Assembly: GCA_947652735.1 (NCBI GenBank)
Contig: CANTEG010000004.1
Location: 1-64,000 of the forward strand
Source: an uncultured Lachnospiraceae bacterium
GTDB taxonomy: Bacteria; Bacillota; Clostridia; Lachnospirales; Lachnospiraceae
Reading direction: 5' to 3'
DNA: 64,000 bases
Part shown: in pieces, positions 8,352 to 17,490 of the stretch
How positions within the stretch are numbered: position 1 is the stretch's first letter
Layout of the letters: each line of letters opens with the position of its first letter
Notes under the pieces: generated by a model
What the model was told of the DNA's origin: nothing
The model's input: the letters and a program-made list of their open reading frames with translations, nothing else
The model's database searches: none
Made by a program: the position numbers and the translations under genes

Positions 8352-8720
8352 GCCCACACTACCTCCACAGCTATTTATGATTATTCTCTTTATCAGTAGA
8401 TAATAACAACGGAACCCACTATTTTTTATGATACCAAATTTTTTTAGCAATCCTATCAATAATACTATGGTTTTGTACAAATTTTAAAAGAAAGAAATTC
8501 TTCTGTCAAGGCAATCTCTAAAATATGTCCCATGTTTCATGTAATACCTTATTATGTTACAATATTCCACTTGAAACAGTTAAGTTTTTATAATATATAC
8601 CATGTCCCTTAACCCTATATATTAATTTCCGCTTTCCTTTACACGAAAATAAGGACAAAATCAGTGTTCTATTAATTTTACAGATTTGTCCTTATATTCT
8701 TTTTTATAAATTCAATTATT
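8352..8720. other. Intergenic region, no gene seen
   Basis: These 369 AT-rich bases separate the toxin-antitoxin pair from the CMD-cupin gene. I see no gene here. The end near 8721 holds the terminator listed separately. The remainder presumably contains the mntA promoter, but no convincing -35/-10 pair stands out. Confidence 0.5.
8644..8696 (-). terminator. Terminator of the CMD-cupin gene
   Basis: ATAAGGACAAAATC (8649-8662) pairs with GATTTGTCCTTAT (8683-8695), with one bulged base. On the minus strand the stem is followed by TTTTC, 25 bp after the stop codon at 8721. Confidence 0.65.
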
Positions 8721-9476
8721 TTATTTCAATTTTCCATAAACCTCATCATCCACAGGCTCCATCCATTCGTTAGAACCCTCCTCAGCAGGAACCTCAATGG
8801 CAAGATGAGAAAACCAACTGTCAGGTGCAGCTCCGTGCCAATGTTTTACACCTACAGGGATATTAACAACGTCACCCGGATTAAGTTCCTGTGGTTCCTT
8901 ACCCCACTCCTGATAGTAACCGCGTCCTGCAATGCAAATTAAAATTTGACCACCGCCGCTTTTAGCATTGTGGACATGCCAGTTATTTCGGCATTTTGGT
9001 TCGAAGGTTACATTAAATATACCAACCTGCTCGGTTGACACAGGTGACAGATAGCTTTGACCGATAAAAAATTTTGCAAAGGCATCATTTGGCTGGCCGA
9101 TTGGGAACAGCATGGAATTTTCATGGGCTGTTTTTGCATCTTCAGTAACCGCTTCTTCTTCCCACACTTCCTTTGCCATTCGGAATGCTTCCCATGCTTT
9201 CGGCCATCCTGCATAAAATGCAGCGTGTGTTAAAATCTCCGCAATCTCACTTTTTGTGATACCGTTGTTTTTTGCACTCATCAGATGGAATTTGAACGAC
9301 GAGTCCGTAAGCCCCTGTGACATAAGGGAAACTACCGTTACAAGCGAGCGGTCACGCAGCGATAATTTGTCTTCCCTGCTCCATACCTCGCCAAATAATA
9401 CATCATCGTTCAACTGTGCAAATTTAGGGGCAAACTCACCGAGGGAGTCTCTGCCCGCCGTTTGTTTTACTGCCAT
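8721..9476 (-). CDS. Carboxymuconolactone decarboxylase-cupin fusion
   Basis: This 251-residue protein has two parts. Residues ~5-110 are a CMD/AhpD-like helical domain (RDRSLVTVVSLMSQGLTDS, ITKSEIAEILTHAAFYAGWPKA). It has no CXXC pair, so a peroxidase role is unlikely. Residues ~140-245 are a cupin with metal-ligand His residues in NWHVHN and GVKHWHGAA. Such fusions are annotated as 4-carboxymuconolactone decarboxylase-like; real substrates in anaerobes are unknown. AAAAGGAGG precedes the ATG. The gene is monocistronic, with its own terminator. Confidence 0.88.
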   Translation of the reverse strand: MAVKQTAGRDSLGEFAPKFAQLNDDVLFGEVWSREDKLSLRDRSLVTVVSLMSQGLTDSSFKFHLMSAKNNGITKSEIAEILTHAAFYAGWPKAWEAFRMAKEVWEEEAVTEDAKTAHENSMLFPIGQPNDAFAKFFIGQSYLSPVSTEQVGIFNVTFEPKCRNNWHVHNAKSGGGQILICIAGRGYYQEWGKEPQELNPGDVVNIPVGVKHWHGAAPDSWFSHLAIEVPAEEGSNEWMEPVDDEVYGKLK

Positions 9477-9513
9477 TATTGTTACCTCCTTTTATTATTG
9501 CATCAGACTAGAC

Positions 9514-9574
9514 AATTGCGAAACGTTGTTTGAACGTCCGTTGTACAATATAGATAATATTGCATTTCGCAATT
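9514..9574. promoter_or_regulatory. Inverted repeat in the CMD-cupin upstream region
   Basis: AATTGCGAAA (9514-9523) and TTTCGCAATT (9565-9574) are perfect inverted repeats 41 bp apart, 38 bp before the CMD-cupin start codon. This spacing suits a regulator binding two sites or a large stem-loop leader. The segment between them (9530-9561) matches the end of the 182-bp element at 35268-35449. Confidence 0.45.
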
Positions 9575-9659
9575 TCCTATAATGCTGTAAAATAATATTA
9601 GCATTGTTTAGATTGAATTTCTATCTCATTTTTTCATTACACATTCTGCCAGTGAAACC

Positions 9660-9680
9660 AGATAACACGATAGTTATCCT
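9660..9680 (-). terminator. Weak stem-loop after the lipoprotein operon
   Basis: GATAAC and GTTATC form a 6-bp stem with a 6-base loop just after the stop at 9685. On the minus strand only a short interrupted T-run follows, so termination would be weak. Confidence 0.35.
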
Positions 9681-9684
9681 CTCG

Positions 9685-10404
9685 TTATTCCGAAAGTGAC
9701 AACACAGCGGTTATACTTCCGTCACCAAGAATTTCTTTTAATTCCTGCTTTGTGACATCATTAATCTTACCCAGTCTGGTCAGACTCCATGAATTTGTGT
9801 CATAGTAAATGACAAAGGAATTTCCCTGATATAAAATCAAATCGCCTGCATCCGTGTTTATCTGCTCATCATTTCTTGGCAGGCTCTCAGGTAATGCTCC
9901 AACCTTTTCCATACCTGCATAGTCATTCATATCAATAGTGACCGACCCTTTAGAAAGCATTTCAAGCAATGCTTCTGTTGAGGAATTTTGCGTAAGTGTT
10001 GCCGTAAGTAAATGTTCTCCAATCTGAATATTTATCACCATTTCATTTTTCTCCTGTTCTTTGTTTTCCTGTAGCTGCGTTTGCATATTTTCCTGTTTTA
10101 GCTCCTCCTCAGTTTCTGCATTTGTATCCTGATTTGTTTCTGTATCAATTGTTGCATTTATATCCTGATTTACATTCATTTCAGGCTCTGTATCTATTTC
10201 CTGATTTACTTTTATATCAGCCAGTGTGTCTATTTTTGAGTTTACATCCACTACTTCATCTGTTCGGCTGTTGGTTTGTTTCTCTGACACGATTTCGTCA
10301 GTCTGCGATTGCACTTCGGAGCTTTCTTCCTTATCTCCGCTGCCACAGGCAGTAACAAACATTAACACCATAACCAAAAACAATACATAAATAATTCGTT
10401 TCAT
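9685..10404 (-). CDS. Cyclophilin-like domain lipoprotein
   Basis: The signal peptide ends in the lipobox VTAC (Cys20). A long acidic linker (~25-125) has degenerate Asn/Asp/Thr/Glu repeats (DTETNQDTNAET). The C-terminal ~115 residues form a cyclophilin-like beta-barrel (VINIQIGEHLLTATL, DLILYQGNSFVIYY, LTRLGKI). Such domains often lack isomerase residues, so a binding role is possible. It is the last gene of a five-gene operon starting at 12837. It resembles the first gene at domain level but not in detail. Confidence 0.85.
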   Translation of the reverse strand: MKRIIYVLFLVMVLMFVTACGSGDKEESSEVQSQTDEIVSEKQTNSRTDEVVDVNSKIDTLADIKVNQEIDTEPEMNVNQDINATIDTETNQDTNAETEEELKQENMQTQLQENKEQEKNEMVINIQIGEHLLTATLTQNSSTEALLEMLSKGSVTIDMNDYAGMEKVGALPESLPRNDEQINTDAGDLILYQGNSFVIYYDTNSWSLTRLGKINDVTKQELKEILGDGSITAVLSLSE

Positions 10405-10449
10405 TTGTACCTCTCCTTTTTAATGTCCTTACGCATTACCTATTGCTCC

Positions 10450-11064
10450 CTATAATATGTTTTTTACAAACACCAGTGCTCCAAACAGAATTAAAATTGT
10501 TCCAAATACCTTGTTCATATAATACAGGTTTATAGCTTCCTTTTTATTCTTTATGTGGTTTACAAATGCAGATAAAGCGCCCCACCATATATATGTGCCA
10601 ATAAAAACACCCGCCACAAGCAGTATCCCGTTACTCCATCCCGTTTGTTCCGTAATTCCAAAATAAGAAAACGCAAATAAAAATGTTACAATTGCTGCGG
10701 GATTGGTAATGCCAACTGCAAAAGATGAAAGGAACATTTTGATTCTGTCAGACACCTGATTTTCCAGTGTCGGCACCTCATTATGTTTCCCAACAATTAA
10801 TTTAAATCCCATTATAAAAATCAAAATGCCGCCAAAGGTATTTATGACAATCTGATAATGCATCAGAAAATCCGATACAACAGTAAGTCCAAAAGCTCCC
10901 ACACATGCATAGAAACAATCAGCAACAGAAGAACCAAGCCCGGTCATCAGTCCTGCCTTAAACCCATAACTATAAGTTCTTTGTACAGTCATCGCCCCTA
11001 CGGCACCAATTGGCATACCAAAAAGAAGTCCAATTAAAATGCCTTTTATCAAATAGCTTTCCAT
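10450..11064 (-). CDS. LysE/RhtB-family exporter
   Basis: Six hydrophobic helices fit the LysE fold, which exports amino acids or similar metabolites. The family signature is visible near the N-terminus (GMPIGAVGAMTVQRTYSYG) and in helix 4 (VGITNPAAIVTFLFAF). The length of 204 residues is typical. GGTGGAAG precedes the ATG. It lies 21 bp after the DUF3737 gene and 45 bp before the second lipoprotein gene. The substrate is unknown. Confidence 0.88.
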   Translation of the reverse strand: MESYLIKGILIGLLFGMPIGAVGAMTVQRTYSYGFKAGLMTGLGSSVADCFYACVGAFGLTVVSDFLMHYQIVINTFGGILIFIMGFKLIVGKHNEVPTLENQVSDRIKMFLSSFAVGITNPAAIVTFLFAFSYFGITEQTGWSNGILLVAGVFIGTYIWWGALSAFVNHIKNKKEAINLYYMNKVFGTILILFGALVFVKNIL

Positions 11065-11085
11065 TCTTCCACCATTCCTTAATCC

Positions 11086-11937
11086 TTATGCACAGCAGCA
11101 TTGGTCTTTCGTAATAATTTCTCCTTTCGCATCGGGAATATCCATAATAATTTCTCCCACACTTGGTACACAGATGTGTCCCGATAACGGATTTTTAATA
11201 CTTACGACAGGTGAGGTTATAACAGCATTCACATGGGAACGTTCAAAACTCAAATCTGTATCAATCATTTCACAATTTATCAGCTTCAAATTTTTACAAT
11301 AACAAAGTGGCTGTGTACCGATTATCCTGCAATTTTCAAAGGTAACATTTTCACTGTACCATGCCAGATATTCACCTTTTACCGTGCTGTTTCGGATGGT
11401 AATATTTTTTGCATGCCAAAATGCATCCTTTGTATGAAAAACACAATCCTCAAATACGGAATCCGTAATATACTGAAAAGAATATTTCCCTTTCATCCGC
11501 ACATTTTTATATGCAAGATGCTCGGAGCGCATCATAAAATACTCGCTTTCAATCGTGCAATCCTCCATTTTAATACCTGAAACCGACCAGCCAAATTCTG
11601 GTGATATAATATTACAACCCTTCATTGTCACATTTTCGCATTCTCGCAGTGCCTTAATTCCATAAAGCTTTGTATCCGTTATTTCAATATCCCGCGAGTA
11701 CCATAGTGCTGCACGGCAGTTCTCCGTCATCTCCGACTCCGTAATCTTTAATCCGTCATCATGCCAAAAAGGATACCGCAGATTAAAAAAACAGTTTTCA
11801 GCCGCCACTCCTTTTCCCTCTTTTAAAGCACTTTCACCATCTGCCGAACCATCAAATTTGCACTCTTTAACAACAATATCCTTCTCACCATATAATGCCC
11901 GTTCCTCATCGTAAGTTTTCCCTATAATTGTAACCAT
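11086..11937 (-). CDS. DUF3737 right-handed beta-helix protein
   Basis: This 283-residue protein consists of short repeats of the type xxxNVTxxxCxI, such as ECENVTMKGCNI, HAKNITIRNSTV and YSENVTFENCRI. Repeats like these stack into a right-handed beta-helix, as in pectate lyases, but no catalytic residues are evident. The C-terminus ends CCCA. The ATG at 11937 has AGGAG 8 bases upstream; a GTG three codons earlier abuts that site. DUF3737 proteins are common in gut Firmicutes and uncharacterised. Confidence 0.85.
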   Translation of the reverse strand: MVTIIGKTYDEERALYGEKDIVVKECKFDGSADGESALKEGKGVAAENCFFNLRYPFWHDDGLKITESEMTENCRAALWYSRDIEITDTKLYGIKALRECENVTMKGCNIISPEFGWSVSGIKMEDCTIESEYFMMRSEHLAYKNVRMKGKYSFQYITDSVFEDCVFHTKDAFWHAKNITIRNSTVKGEYLAWYSENVTFENCRIIGTQPLCYCKNLKLINCEMIDTDLSFERSHVNAVITSPVVSIKNPLSGHICVPSVGEIIMDIPDAKGEIITKDQCCCA

Positions 11938-11961
11938 CTTAACCACTCCTTTTAATTTATA

Positions 11962-12192
11962 CTATACGTTCACTTTTTTATTGTTTTCAATGTTATAAAC
12001 CAGATAATCAAGGCAGTCAATCTGCTTTTGGTCTTTATGAATTTCCTCCAGCAAGGACCGTCTGTGTACTGCCAACAGCTTAAGCCCGTCAGCTATTCTT
12101 TTTTCCTTAAGGTCAGTAATAAACGCTACAATGGTGCCGTCGTCGCAGCCTGCATCCTTTAAATTTTGAATCATATCATTTTCGTTATTCAT
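11962..12192 (-). CDS. Small helical hypothetical protein
   Basis: This 76-residue helical protein has a motif (HRRSLLEEIHKDQKQIDCLD) that resembles the C-terminal coiled-coil of MerR-type regulators, but no DNA-binding part is present. It precedes the DUF3737 gene by 24 bp. The pair appears familiar from other gut Firmicutes. The function is unknown. It could be a small adaptor or inhibitor of a regulator. Confidence 0.7.
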   Translation of the reverse strand: MNNENDMIQNLKDAGCDDGTIVAFITDLKEKRIADGLKLLAVHRRSLLEEIHKDQKQIDCLDYLVYNIENNKKVNV

Positions 12193-12219
12193 AATTTTAT
12201 CTCTTTTCCCCTTAACAGT

Positions 12220-12837
12220 TCATTTTTTACTTTGAATCAATACTATCTTGTTCCCCCATCCCTCCAACACAGGATTATTTTCCACTGCGGACTTAAATTC
12301 CTCCGTATAATCAAAATATCCTACCTTGGTATATTCGCCTGTCACCTCAGCATCCCCAAAAAACAATACGATACGGTTCGGCTCTGAGTAATAAACCTCT
12401 CCTGCTTTTTCTTTTGTAACGGTTTCAGGATTTGAAGGAATCTCATATCTGGAAGGAACATCGTAATATTGCATAACCTCCCAATTGTCATAATCATCAT
12501 AGTGATAAATCGGAAGTCTCCAGTTTGCCGTTCCTACATGATGTGCAATTGCTGCCGCTGTCTCATTATCATAAAGATGCATAGTAAACGGAACACCATC
12601 ATCTCCGAAGCAAACTTCAATTTCCGCCATTCCTTTAGAATTTGCATCGGTATTTGTGTTTTCACTTGTAGCTGTATCCATGGTATCCTGCTCACTCTCC
12701 TTGCTTTGTGTATCTTGATTTTCCGTCATCTGGGAATTACTCCCACCTTGGTCGCGGTTACTGTCGGATTTACCACATCCTGTTAGTGTTAATGCCATTA
12801 GTAAAATAAAACTAAGTATAATAGACTTTTTTTTCAT
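12220..12837 (-). CDS. Cyclophilin-like domain lipoprotein
   Basis: The signal peptide ends in the lipobox LTGC (Cys21). An Asn/Asp/Ser/Thr-rich linker runs to ~residue 65. A C-terminal cyclophilin-like barrel has the recognisable HHVGTANWRLPIYHYDDYD and NRIVLFFGDAEVTGEYTKVG segments. It is the first gene of an operon (12837 to 9685) that encodes a second lipoprotein of this class. Its upstream region shares two motifs with the LysR region near 18.7 kb. Confidence 0.85.
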   Translation of the reverse strand: MKKKSIILSFILLMALTLTGCGKSDSNRDQGGSNSQMTENQDTQSKESEQDTMDTATSENTNTDANSKGMAEIEVCFGDDGVPFTMHLYDNETAAAIAHHVGTANWRLPIYHYDDYDNWEVMQYYDVPSRYEIPSNPETVTKEKAGEVYYSEPNRIVLFFGDAEVTGEYTKVGYFDYTEEFKSAVENNPVLEGWGNKIVLIQSKK

Positions 12838-12925
12838 ATCTGCCCCTTTCCTGTGCTCTTTTCAAAAGCACAATCTTAATTTATTGTTTCAATTTCTGTT
12901 TTCATTATATGATACATTTTGTCAT

Positions 12926-12974
12926 ATAACAAATACCTATATTAAATATTTGTATATAACTAAAAAGCATAGAA
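12926..12974. promoter_or_regulatory. Candidate LysR operator and promoter for the lipoprotein operon
   Basis: ACAAATA (12929-12935) and TATTTGT (12947-12953) are inverted repeats with 11 bases between them, the T-N11-A geometry favoured by LysR regulators. The first 23 bases (12926-12948) match 18701-18723 at 20 of 23 positions. The next block (12956-12974), read on the minus strand as TTCTATGCTTTTTAGTTAT, matches 18727-18745 at 17 of 19. Confidence 0.55.
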
Positions 12975-12985
12975 TTGTTTTGAAT

Positions 12986-15337
12986 CTATTCTGTAATTAG
13001 TATTGTCAACCCACTTTTCCTGATTTTTCCTGATGCAAGATAAGCAAACGCTATAAACAATAGTATAACAATTCCTGCCGGCAGCAATATAGTTCCCAAC
13101 CCTGGAGCCGAAGCAAAGTTACTGATTCCTGCAAGCCTCATAACTGCTGACACAAGTGGGTCTGTCAAAAATGCAGCAAGTATTATTCCTATAACTGAAC
13201 CAATAACAGCAACTATGCCAAATCTCAGTGCAAATGTCAGACGCAGCCAATTTGTCTGAAATCCGATTGCTTTGTAAATACCCAAATTTTTTTGTTCTGA
13301 AACGAGAATCTTACTTCCTGTCAGCACGGTTACAATCAATATAAAAACTGCTGCCATACTATACATGAATATCATCAATAAACGCATTGCCAAAATAATC
13401 CCAAACAATCCCGGCCATGTATTTTCATGTACATGGACATCACCTCCGTAGGCATCCTCCAACGCCTCTGCAATCGCTGATTTTTGGGAAGCATCCGATA
13501 AAAAATAATGCCAGCACCAGAGATTTGGATGATCCTGCCCAATGTGCAGATAACCCTCACGATTCATTCCTACAGTATCACCCATGTCATTTGCGCAGGA
13601 ATAAATACCTGATACAATATATTCTCCGCTGCCACTATCGCCCCTGACAGTTACCATATCCCCAATGGAAACACCGAAATTATCTGCCACAAATTCAGTC
13701 AGCACAATTTCATTTTCAGCAGTACATGTCTTACCTTTTAACAGATGAAATCTTTCAGGCTGATCAATTACATTGGCTGTGTAGTTCACTCCATTTACGG
13801 ATACAGATGGCATCGCCAATACATACGTGTCCGTAATGTCTGAATATAACCGAATCGTATTTTCAAATTCTTCATGTGTCAGACTGCCAAAAGACTGAAC
13901 CCCTATATCGTGGTCGGCAGGGTTGAAAGCATCCATCATACCTTTCCCATCGGAGCCAAGCCATGCATCCATACGCCCGATTACCGAGGCAAAAAATACA
14001 AGTAATGCCGCTACAGTAAGTGCTCCGATATACCAGCGTTTTCCTGAAGTAAGCTGCCGATATGCAAGACGCAGATGCAATCCCGTTCCAAAGGCGGAAA
14101 CAGTTCGATTAGGATTGAAATACACCTTTTCCTCATCCCTGCGAATCGCCTGCATCGGTTTAACCTTGCCAATTCTTGCTGTCCTTACAATAACAAATCC
14201 CATTAAAATAGCCCAAATGAAAGTAAATGACAGTATTATCCATATAAAAGGTAAATCAGTTGGAATCTTTATACCGATTGTTGTAAGCGTCATATTCGCG
14301 ACAAGGCTGCTTAATGGTATGGAAATGACTAGACCAAGCAGCATCCCCACTGTAATTGGAAGCAAATATTGATACATCTGAAGCATACGCAATTTCCATG
14401 ATGTAAAGCCAATCGTTTTCAGAATCCCCATATTTACCGTATCTGTCTCAACGGTGCTGCTGATACTGTGTCCAATTACTATCATAACGACAAATAGTAA
14501 AATCAATACAAAAGCAAGAAAAAAACCGCAAAAAGCATTTTGCAAAATCACCATAAAGCCTGCAATGGCATTCCTGCCATGAACATCCTCGGAATATTGG
14601 CTGATATGCGTTTTTCCGTTAATCAGACTATTTAATTCAGATTCATTCAGCCCTGTTTTTTCCATCGGGAAAATATGCAGCATCGCACCGTCCCGTGCTA
14701 ATCCGTCTATCCCTGCATTTTGTAAAATAGAAAGTGCCTCATTTCGGTCAGCTTCACTTATGAGAAATCCTTTCATGCCAATCATAGAACTTCCCATAAA
14801 TGGGTCCTCATAAAATCCCTTTACTGTAAGTGTAAGATTTTTGCCAGCACGTGCAATTGGGAACGTTATTTCATCTCCAATCTGTGTGCCAAACATAGAT
14901 ACCATAGACGGCGATACATACACCTCACCCTCTGCAATTTTATCAGGACTTTCCATATATCCTGATAAATCATCCCTAAAAAAATGATAGCGGTTTTCCT
15001 CAGGGTGATAGAGAATCAACTGCCCCTCACTGTCAGACTCCTGTTCATTTGCCGTATAATTGGAATAAATCAGAGGCTGCACCTCTACCCGTTCAATCTC
15101 TGGCAGACTTTCAATGTCAGCAGTCAAATTTGAATTATCAGGAACCCCTGAAACCCATATGGTAAGGTCACCAAAGCCTGCCCGCACAATCTCTGCCCGG
15201 ACATATGTATCTGAATTGGACCATACCGTCAATGCCGTTCCAAGTGCTGTCATCGCCAACAGCATTACTACAAAAATTCCTGCAAGACCATTCTTATGTT
15301 TTTTCAGATTTGCCATTAACATTATCTTCGTTTCCAT
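12986..15337 (-). CDS. FtsX-family ABC transporter permease (two FtsX domains)
   Basis: This ~783-residue permease has an N-terminal membrane anchor, a large extracytoplasmic domain (~35-250), three helices around 280-410, a second extracytoplasmic domain and three C-terminal helices (~670-775). This is the MacB/LolCE-like FtsX layout, duplicated in one chain, usual for Gram-positive efflux or lipoprotein-release type transporters. The start at 15337 has AAGGAGG 6 bases before ATG; longer frames run into the ATPase gene. It is paired with the ATPase at 15349-16110. The cargo is unknown. Confidence 0.9.
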   Translation of the reverse strand: METKIMLMANLKKHKNGLAGIFVVMLLAMTALGTALTVWSNSDTYVRAEIVRAGFGDLTIWVSGVPDNSNLTADIESLPEIERVEVQPLIYSNYTANEQESDSEGQLILYHPEENRYHFFRDDLSGYMESPDKIAEGEVYVSPSMVSMFGTQIGDEITFPIARAGKNLTLTVKGFYEDPFMGSSMIGMKGFLISEADRNEALSILQNAGIDGLARDGAMLHIFPMEKTGLNESELNSLINGKTHISQYSEDVHGRNAIAGFMVILQNAFCGFFLAFVLILLFVVMIVIGHSISSTVETDTVNMGILKTIGFTSWKLRMLQMYQYLLPITVGMLLGLVISIPLSSLVANMTLTTIGIKIPTDLPFIWIILSFTFIWAILMGFVIVRTARIGKVKPMQAIRRDEEKVYFNPNRTVSAFGTGLHLRLAYRQLTSGKRWYIGALTVAALLVFFASVIGRMDAWLGSDGKGMMDAFNPADHDIGVQSFGSLTHEEFENTIRLYSDITDTYVLAMPSVSVNGVNYTANVIDQPERFHLLKGKTCTAENEIVLTEFVADNFGVSIGDMVTVRGDSGSGEYIVSGIYSCANDMGDTVGMNREGYLHIGQDHPNLWCWHYFLSDASQKSAIAEALEDAYGGDVHVHENTWPGLFGIILAMRLLMIFMYSMAAVFILIVTVLTGSKILVSEQKNLGIYKAIGFQTNWLRLTFALRFGIVAVIGSVIGIILAAFLTDPLVSAVMRLAGISNFASAPGLGTILLPAGIVILLFIAFAYLASGKIRKSGLTILITE

Positions 15338-15348
15338 CAAATTCCTCC

Positions 15349-16110
15349 TTACCATTGTAAAGAGGAAAGCCATTCGTTTACCTTGGCTTCTCTTTCTTTT
15401 ACATCCTGAGGGCAATAGGAGGTCAGGGAAAGCTCATCCAAAATCTGTCCGTCCTCTAAATACAAAATACGGTTTGCCCGAATTGCCGCTTTTATATCAT
15501 GGGTTACCATCAAAATGCTCTGTCCGTTTTCGCTAAGCTCCGTCAAGAGATTGAGAACCTCCTCACTGTTTGACTTATTTAATGCACCTGTGGGCTCATC
15601 AGCAAAAATCAGATTGGGGTCATTCATCATTGCCCTGGCAATTGCAGCCCTTTGTGCCTCACCGCCTGATACTTGTGATGGCAGTCTGTCCTTTGCATTA
15701 TCTGCGTGCATTTGTACGAGCAGATTACGTGCTTTTTCCCTCACTGCTTTTTCGTTTTTATTTTTCCCCACAGCTCCTGCCACAGCTACATTTTCAAACA
15801 AAGTAAGATTACTTACCAAATGTGTCTGCTGGAACACAAACCCAAATGCTTCCGCACGCAGCTTAGCCATCTTATTTTCAGAAATTCCGTTCATACTTTG
15901 TCCCTTGAATGTAAGCTCACCTGATGTAATGCCATCCATACCACTTAAAGCATACAAAAGAGTGGACTTTCCTGCACCTGATGCACCCATAATTACCGTG
16001 AAATCACCCTCATATATTTCTACCGTGACAGACTTTAATATTTGCGTTTCCTGTCCGCCCTGGGAAAATGACTTACAAAGATTTTTTGCACAAAGAATTG
16101 CTTTTTTCAT
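15349..16110 (-). CDS. ABC transporter ATPase, MacB/LolD type
   Basis: This 253-residue ATPase has Walker A GASGAGKST, Q-loop FVFQQTH, signature VSGGEAQR, Walker B LIFADEPTG and the switch His in VTHDIKAA. The LolD/MacB family serves FtsX permeases. Its ATG overlaps the stop of the PaaK-like gene (ATGA), and it is followed 11 bp later by the permease. The C-terminal ~40 residues after the switch extend slightly beyond the usual core. Confidence 0.95.
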   Translation of the reverse strand: MKKAILCAKNLCKSFSQGGQETQILKSVTVEIYEGDFTVIMGASGAGKSTLLYALSGMDGITSGELTFKGQSMNGISENKMAKLRAEAFGFVFQQTHLVSNLTLFENVAVAGAVGKNKNEKAVREKARNLLVQMHADNAKDRLPSQVSGGEAQRAAIARAMMNDPNLIFADEPTGALNKSNSEEVLNLLTELSENGQSILMVTHDIKAAIRANRILYLEDGQILDELSLTSYCPQDVKEREAKVNEWLSSLQW

Positions 16111-17477
16111 CCTGCCGCCTCCATTCGTTCCGCACCTTTTACAATCAGCCGTTTTTTACCTGTATTCAAATCTGGTTTGATTTTTTCTGTGAATGTTACA
16201 TGAAACCGCACAAACCCTAGATTCTTCTCATTCAATATCATTCTCACTTGGTTTAATACCTCACAGCGTATTCTGTCCCTTGAAGCATTTTCTGAAATCT
16301 CTGCAAGCATCTCAAATGATGCCTGACTGATTTGCCGAAACTGATAATCCCGAAGTCCCTCAATACATATTCCTTCCACTGCTAGCGGATGTAAAAATTC
16401 CCGATTACCATTGCCGTCATCAAACCAAAGAATATCCTCATTTCTACCCAGTAATCCCACAGCTCTTGTAAACGGATAACGGCTATCCTTATCAGCCCTT
16501 TGTATTATCAGATTGTCCGTTAAGCGGTACCGTATCAACGGCTGTGCAAAGTTATAAAGAGAAGTCAGATACATTGCTCCATTCTCCACTTCAATTACAT
16601 TCATATCATCAAACAAAATCATCCCTTCTGTTGTATCAGCCTCCACACCAAGGGAAAGCGACTCGCTGGCTCCGTAAAAGTTGATAACCTCTGTCTGAAA
16701 AACCGTCTCCAAATAATGACGCAGGTTAACTCCAAGAGGCTCCCCACAGGAAATTACCCTAAATACATTAGTTTTGACGTCACCGTGCTCCACCAGCTCT
16801 CCGAGAATTTTAACCGCAGACGGATAACCAATGATTATGTTTGGTTTGAATTCCTGTATCTTATGAATCCATTCACTAAGCGGTGTTTTTATGTCCAAAT
16901 ACAACTGTTCGGCATGAACACCGCGTATTCCATCTCCAACTGCCATTGCTCCGCCATAACGCCCGTCTGTTGCCGCAATATAAACAATCCGTGGACGGTC
17001 AGCAAGTAATTTTAATATTTGCGGCATTGACATATTCCAGAGAGCTGCCCGAATAATGCCAAGTAGCATATTACTCCACGCAGCTTCATCATAGACAAAG
17101 TATCCTGGTTTTCCCGTGCTTCCTGAAGAATGTACCACATGATATTTCCCTTTAAACAGCCCGCTGTCAGCTTTTTCTTCGGCATCAAACTGCCGAAGCT
17201 CCTCCTGCTTTAAATCTGATACTGTGACCAGCTCATCAAAGTTCTGTAAAAGCAGGGCTTTATTGATTGACGGAAATTCCGAAAGTGGTGTACATGCAAT
17301 ATTTTCTTTGGTAATCCCTGCCTGCTCAAAGGTTTTATGATAGTATCCTGAATATGTATAAGCGTACAGAAGCAGTTTTCTTAACTTTTTTTCCTGTAAT
17401 TTCTGAATCTGTTTCGGTTTTTTTTTCGTATTCTTTTTTAATTTGTATAAATCCCACAATAATTTTAAATCCTGCAT
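16107..17477 (-). CDS. PaaK/CapK-family adenylate-forming enzyme
   Basis: This 456-residue protein has ATP-binding motif SSGSTGKPG, the ESLSLG region after YGAS, and RYRLTDN, matching the phenylacetate-CoA ligase/coenzyme F390 synthetase superfamily. The C-terminus holds KPDLNTGKKRLIV, which could supply the catalytic Lys. These enzymes activate a carboxylic acid as adenylate. The acceptor here is not known. GGGAGG precedes the ATG. It sits between the hydrolase and the ABC transporter genes, suggesting an acyl group is made, removed or exported. Confidence 0.85.
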   Translation of the reverse strand: MQDLKLLWDLYKLKKNTKKKPKQIQKLQEKKLRKLLLYAYTYSGYYHKTFEQAGITKENIACTPLSEFPSINKALLLQNFDELVTVSDLKQEELRQFDAEEKADSGLFKGKYHVVHSSGSTGKPGYFVYDEAAWSNMLLGIIRAALWNMSMPQILKLLADRPRIVYIAATDGRYGGAMAVGDGIRGVHAEQLYLDIKTPLSEWIHKIQEFKPNIIIGYPSAVKILGELVEHGDVKTNVFRVISCGEPLGVNLRHYLETVFQTEVINFYGASESLSLGVEADTTEGMILFDDMNVIEVENGAMYLTSLYNFAQPLIRYRLTDNLIIQRADKDSRYPFTRAVGLLGRNEDILWFDDGNGNREFLHPLAVEGICIEGLRDYQFRQISQASFEMLAEISENASRDRIRCEVLNQVRMILNEKNLGFVRFHVTFTEKIKPDLNTGKKRLIVKGAERMEAAG

Positions 17478-17490
17478 CCTTTACCTCCCT

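Noticed and set aside
8351..8480. Longer MntA starting at 8480
   Set aside because: The added 43 residues are not nucleotidyltransferase-like and lack a ribosome site, whereas GGAGG fits the ATG at 8351.
15515..16180. Long plus-strand open frame opposite the ABC ATPase and PaaK genes
   Set aside because: It is the antisense reflection of strongly conserved minus-strand genes, with no family resemblance or ribosome site.
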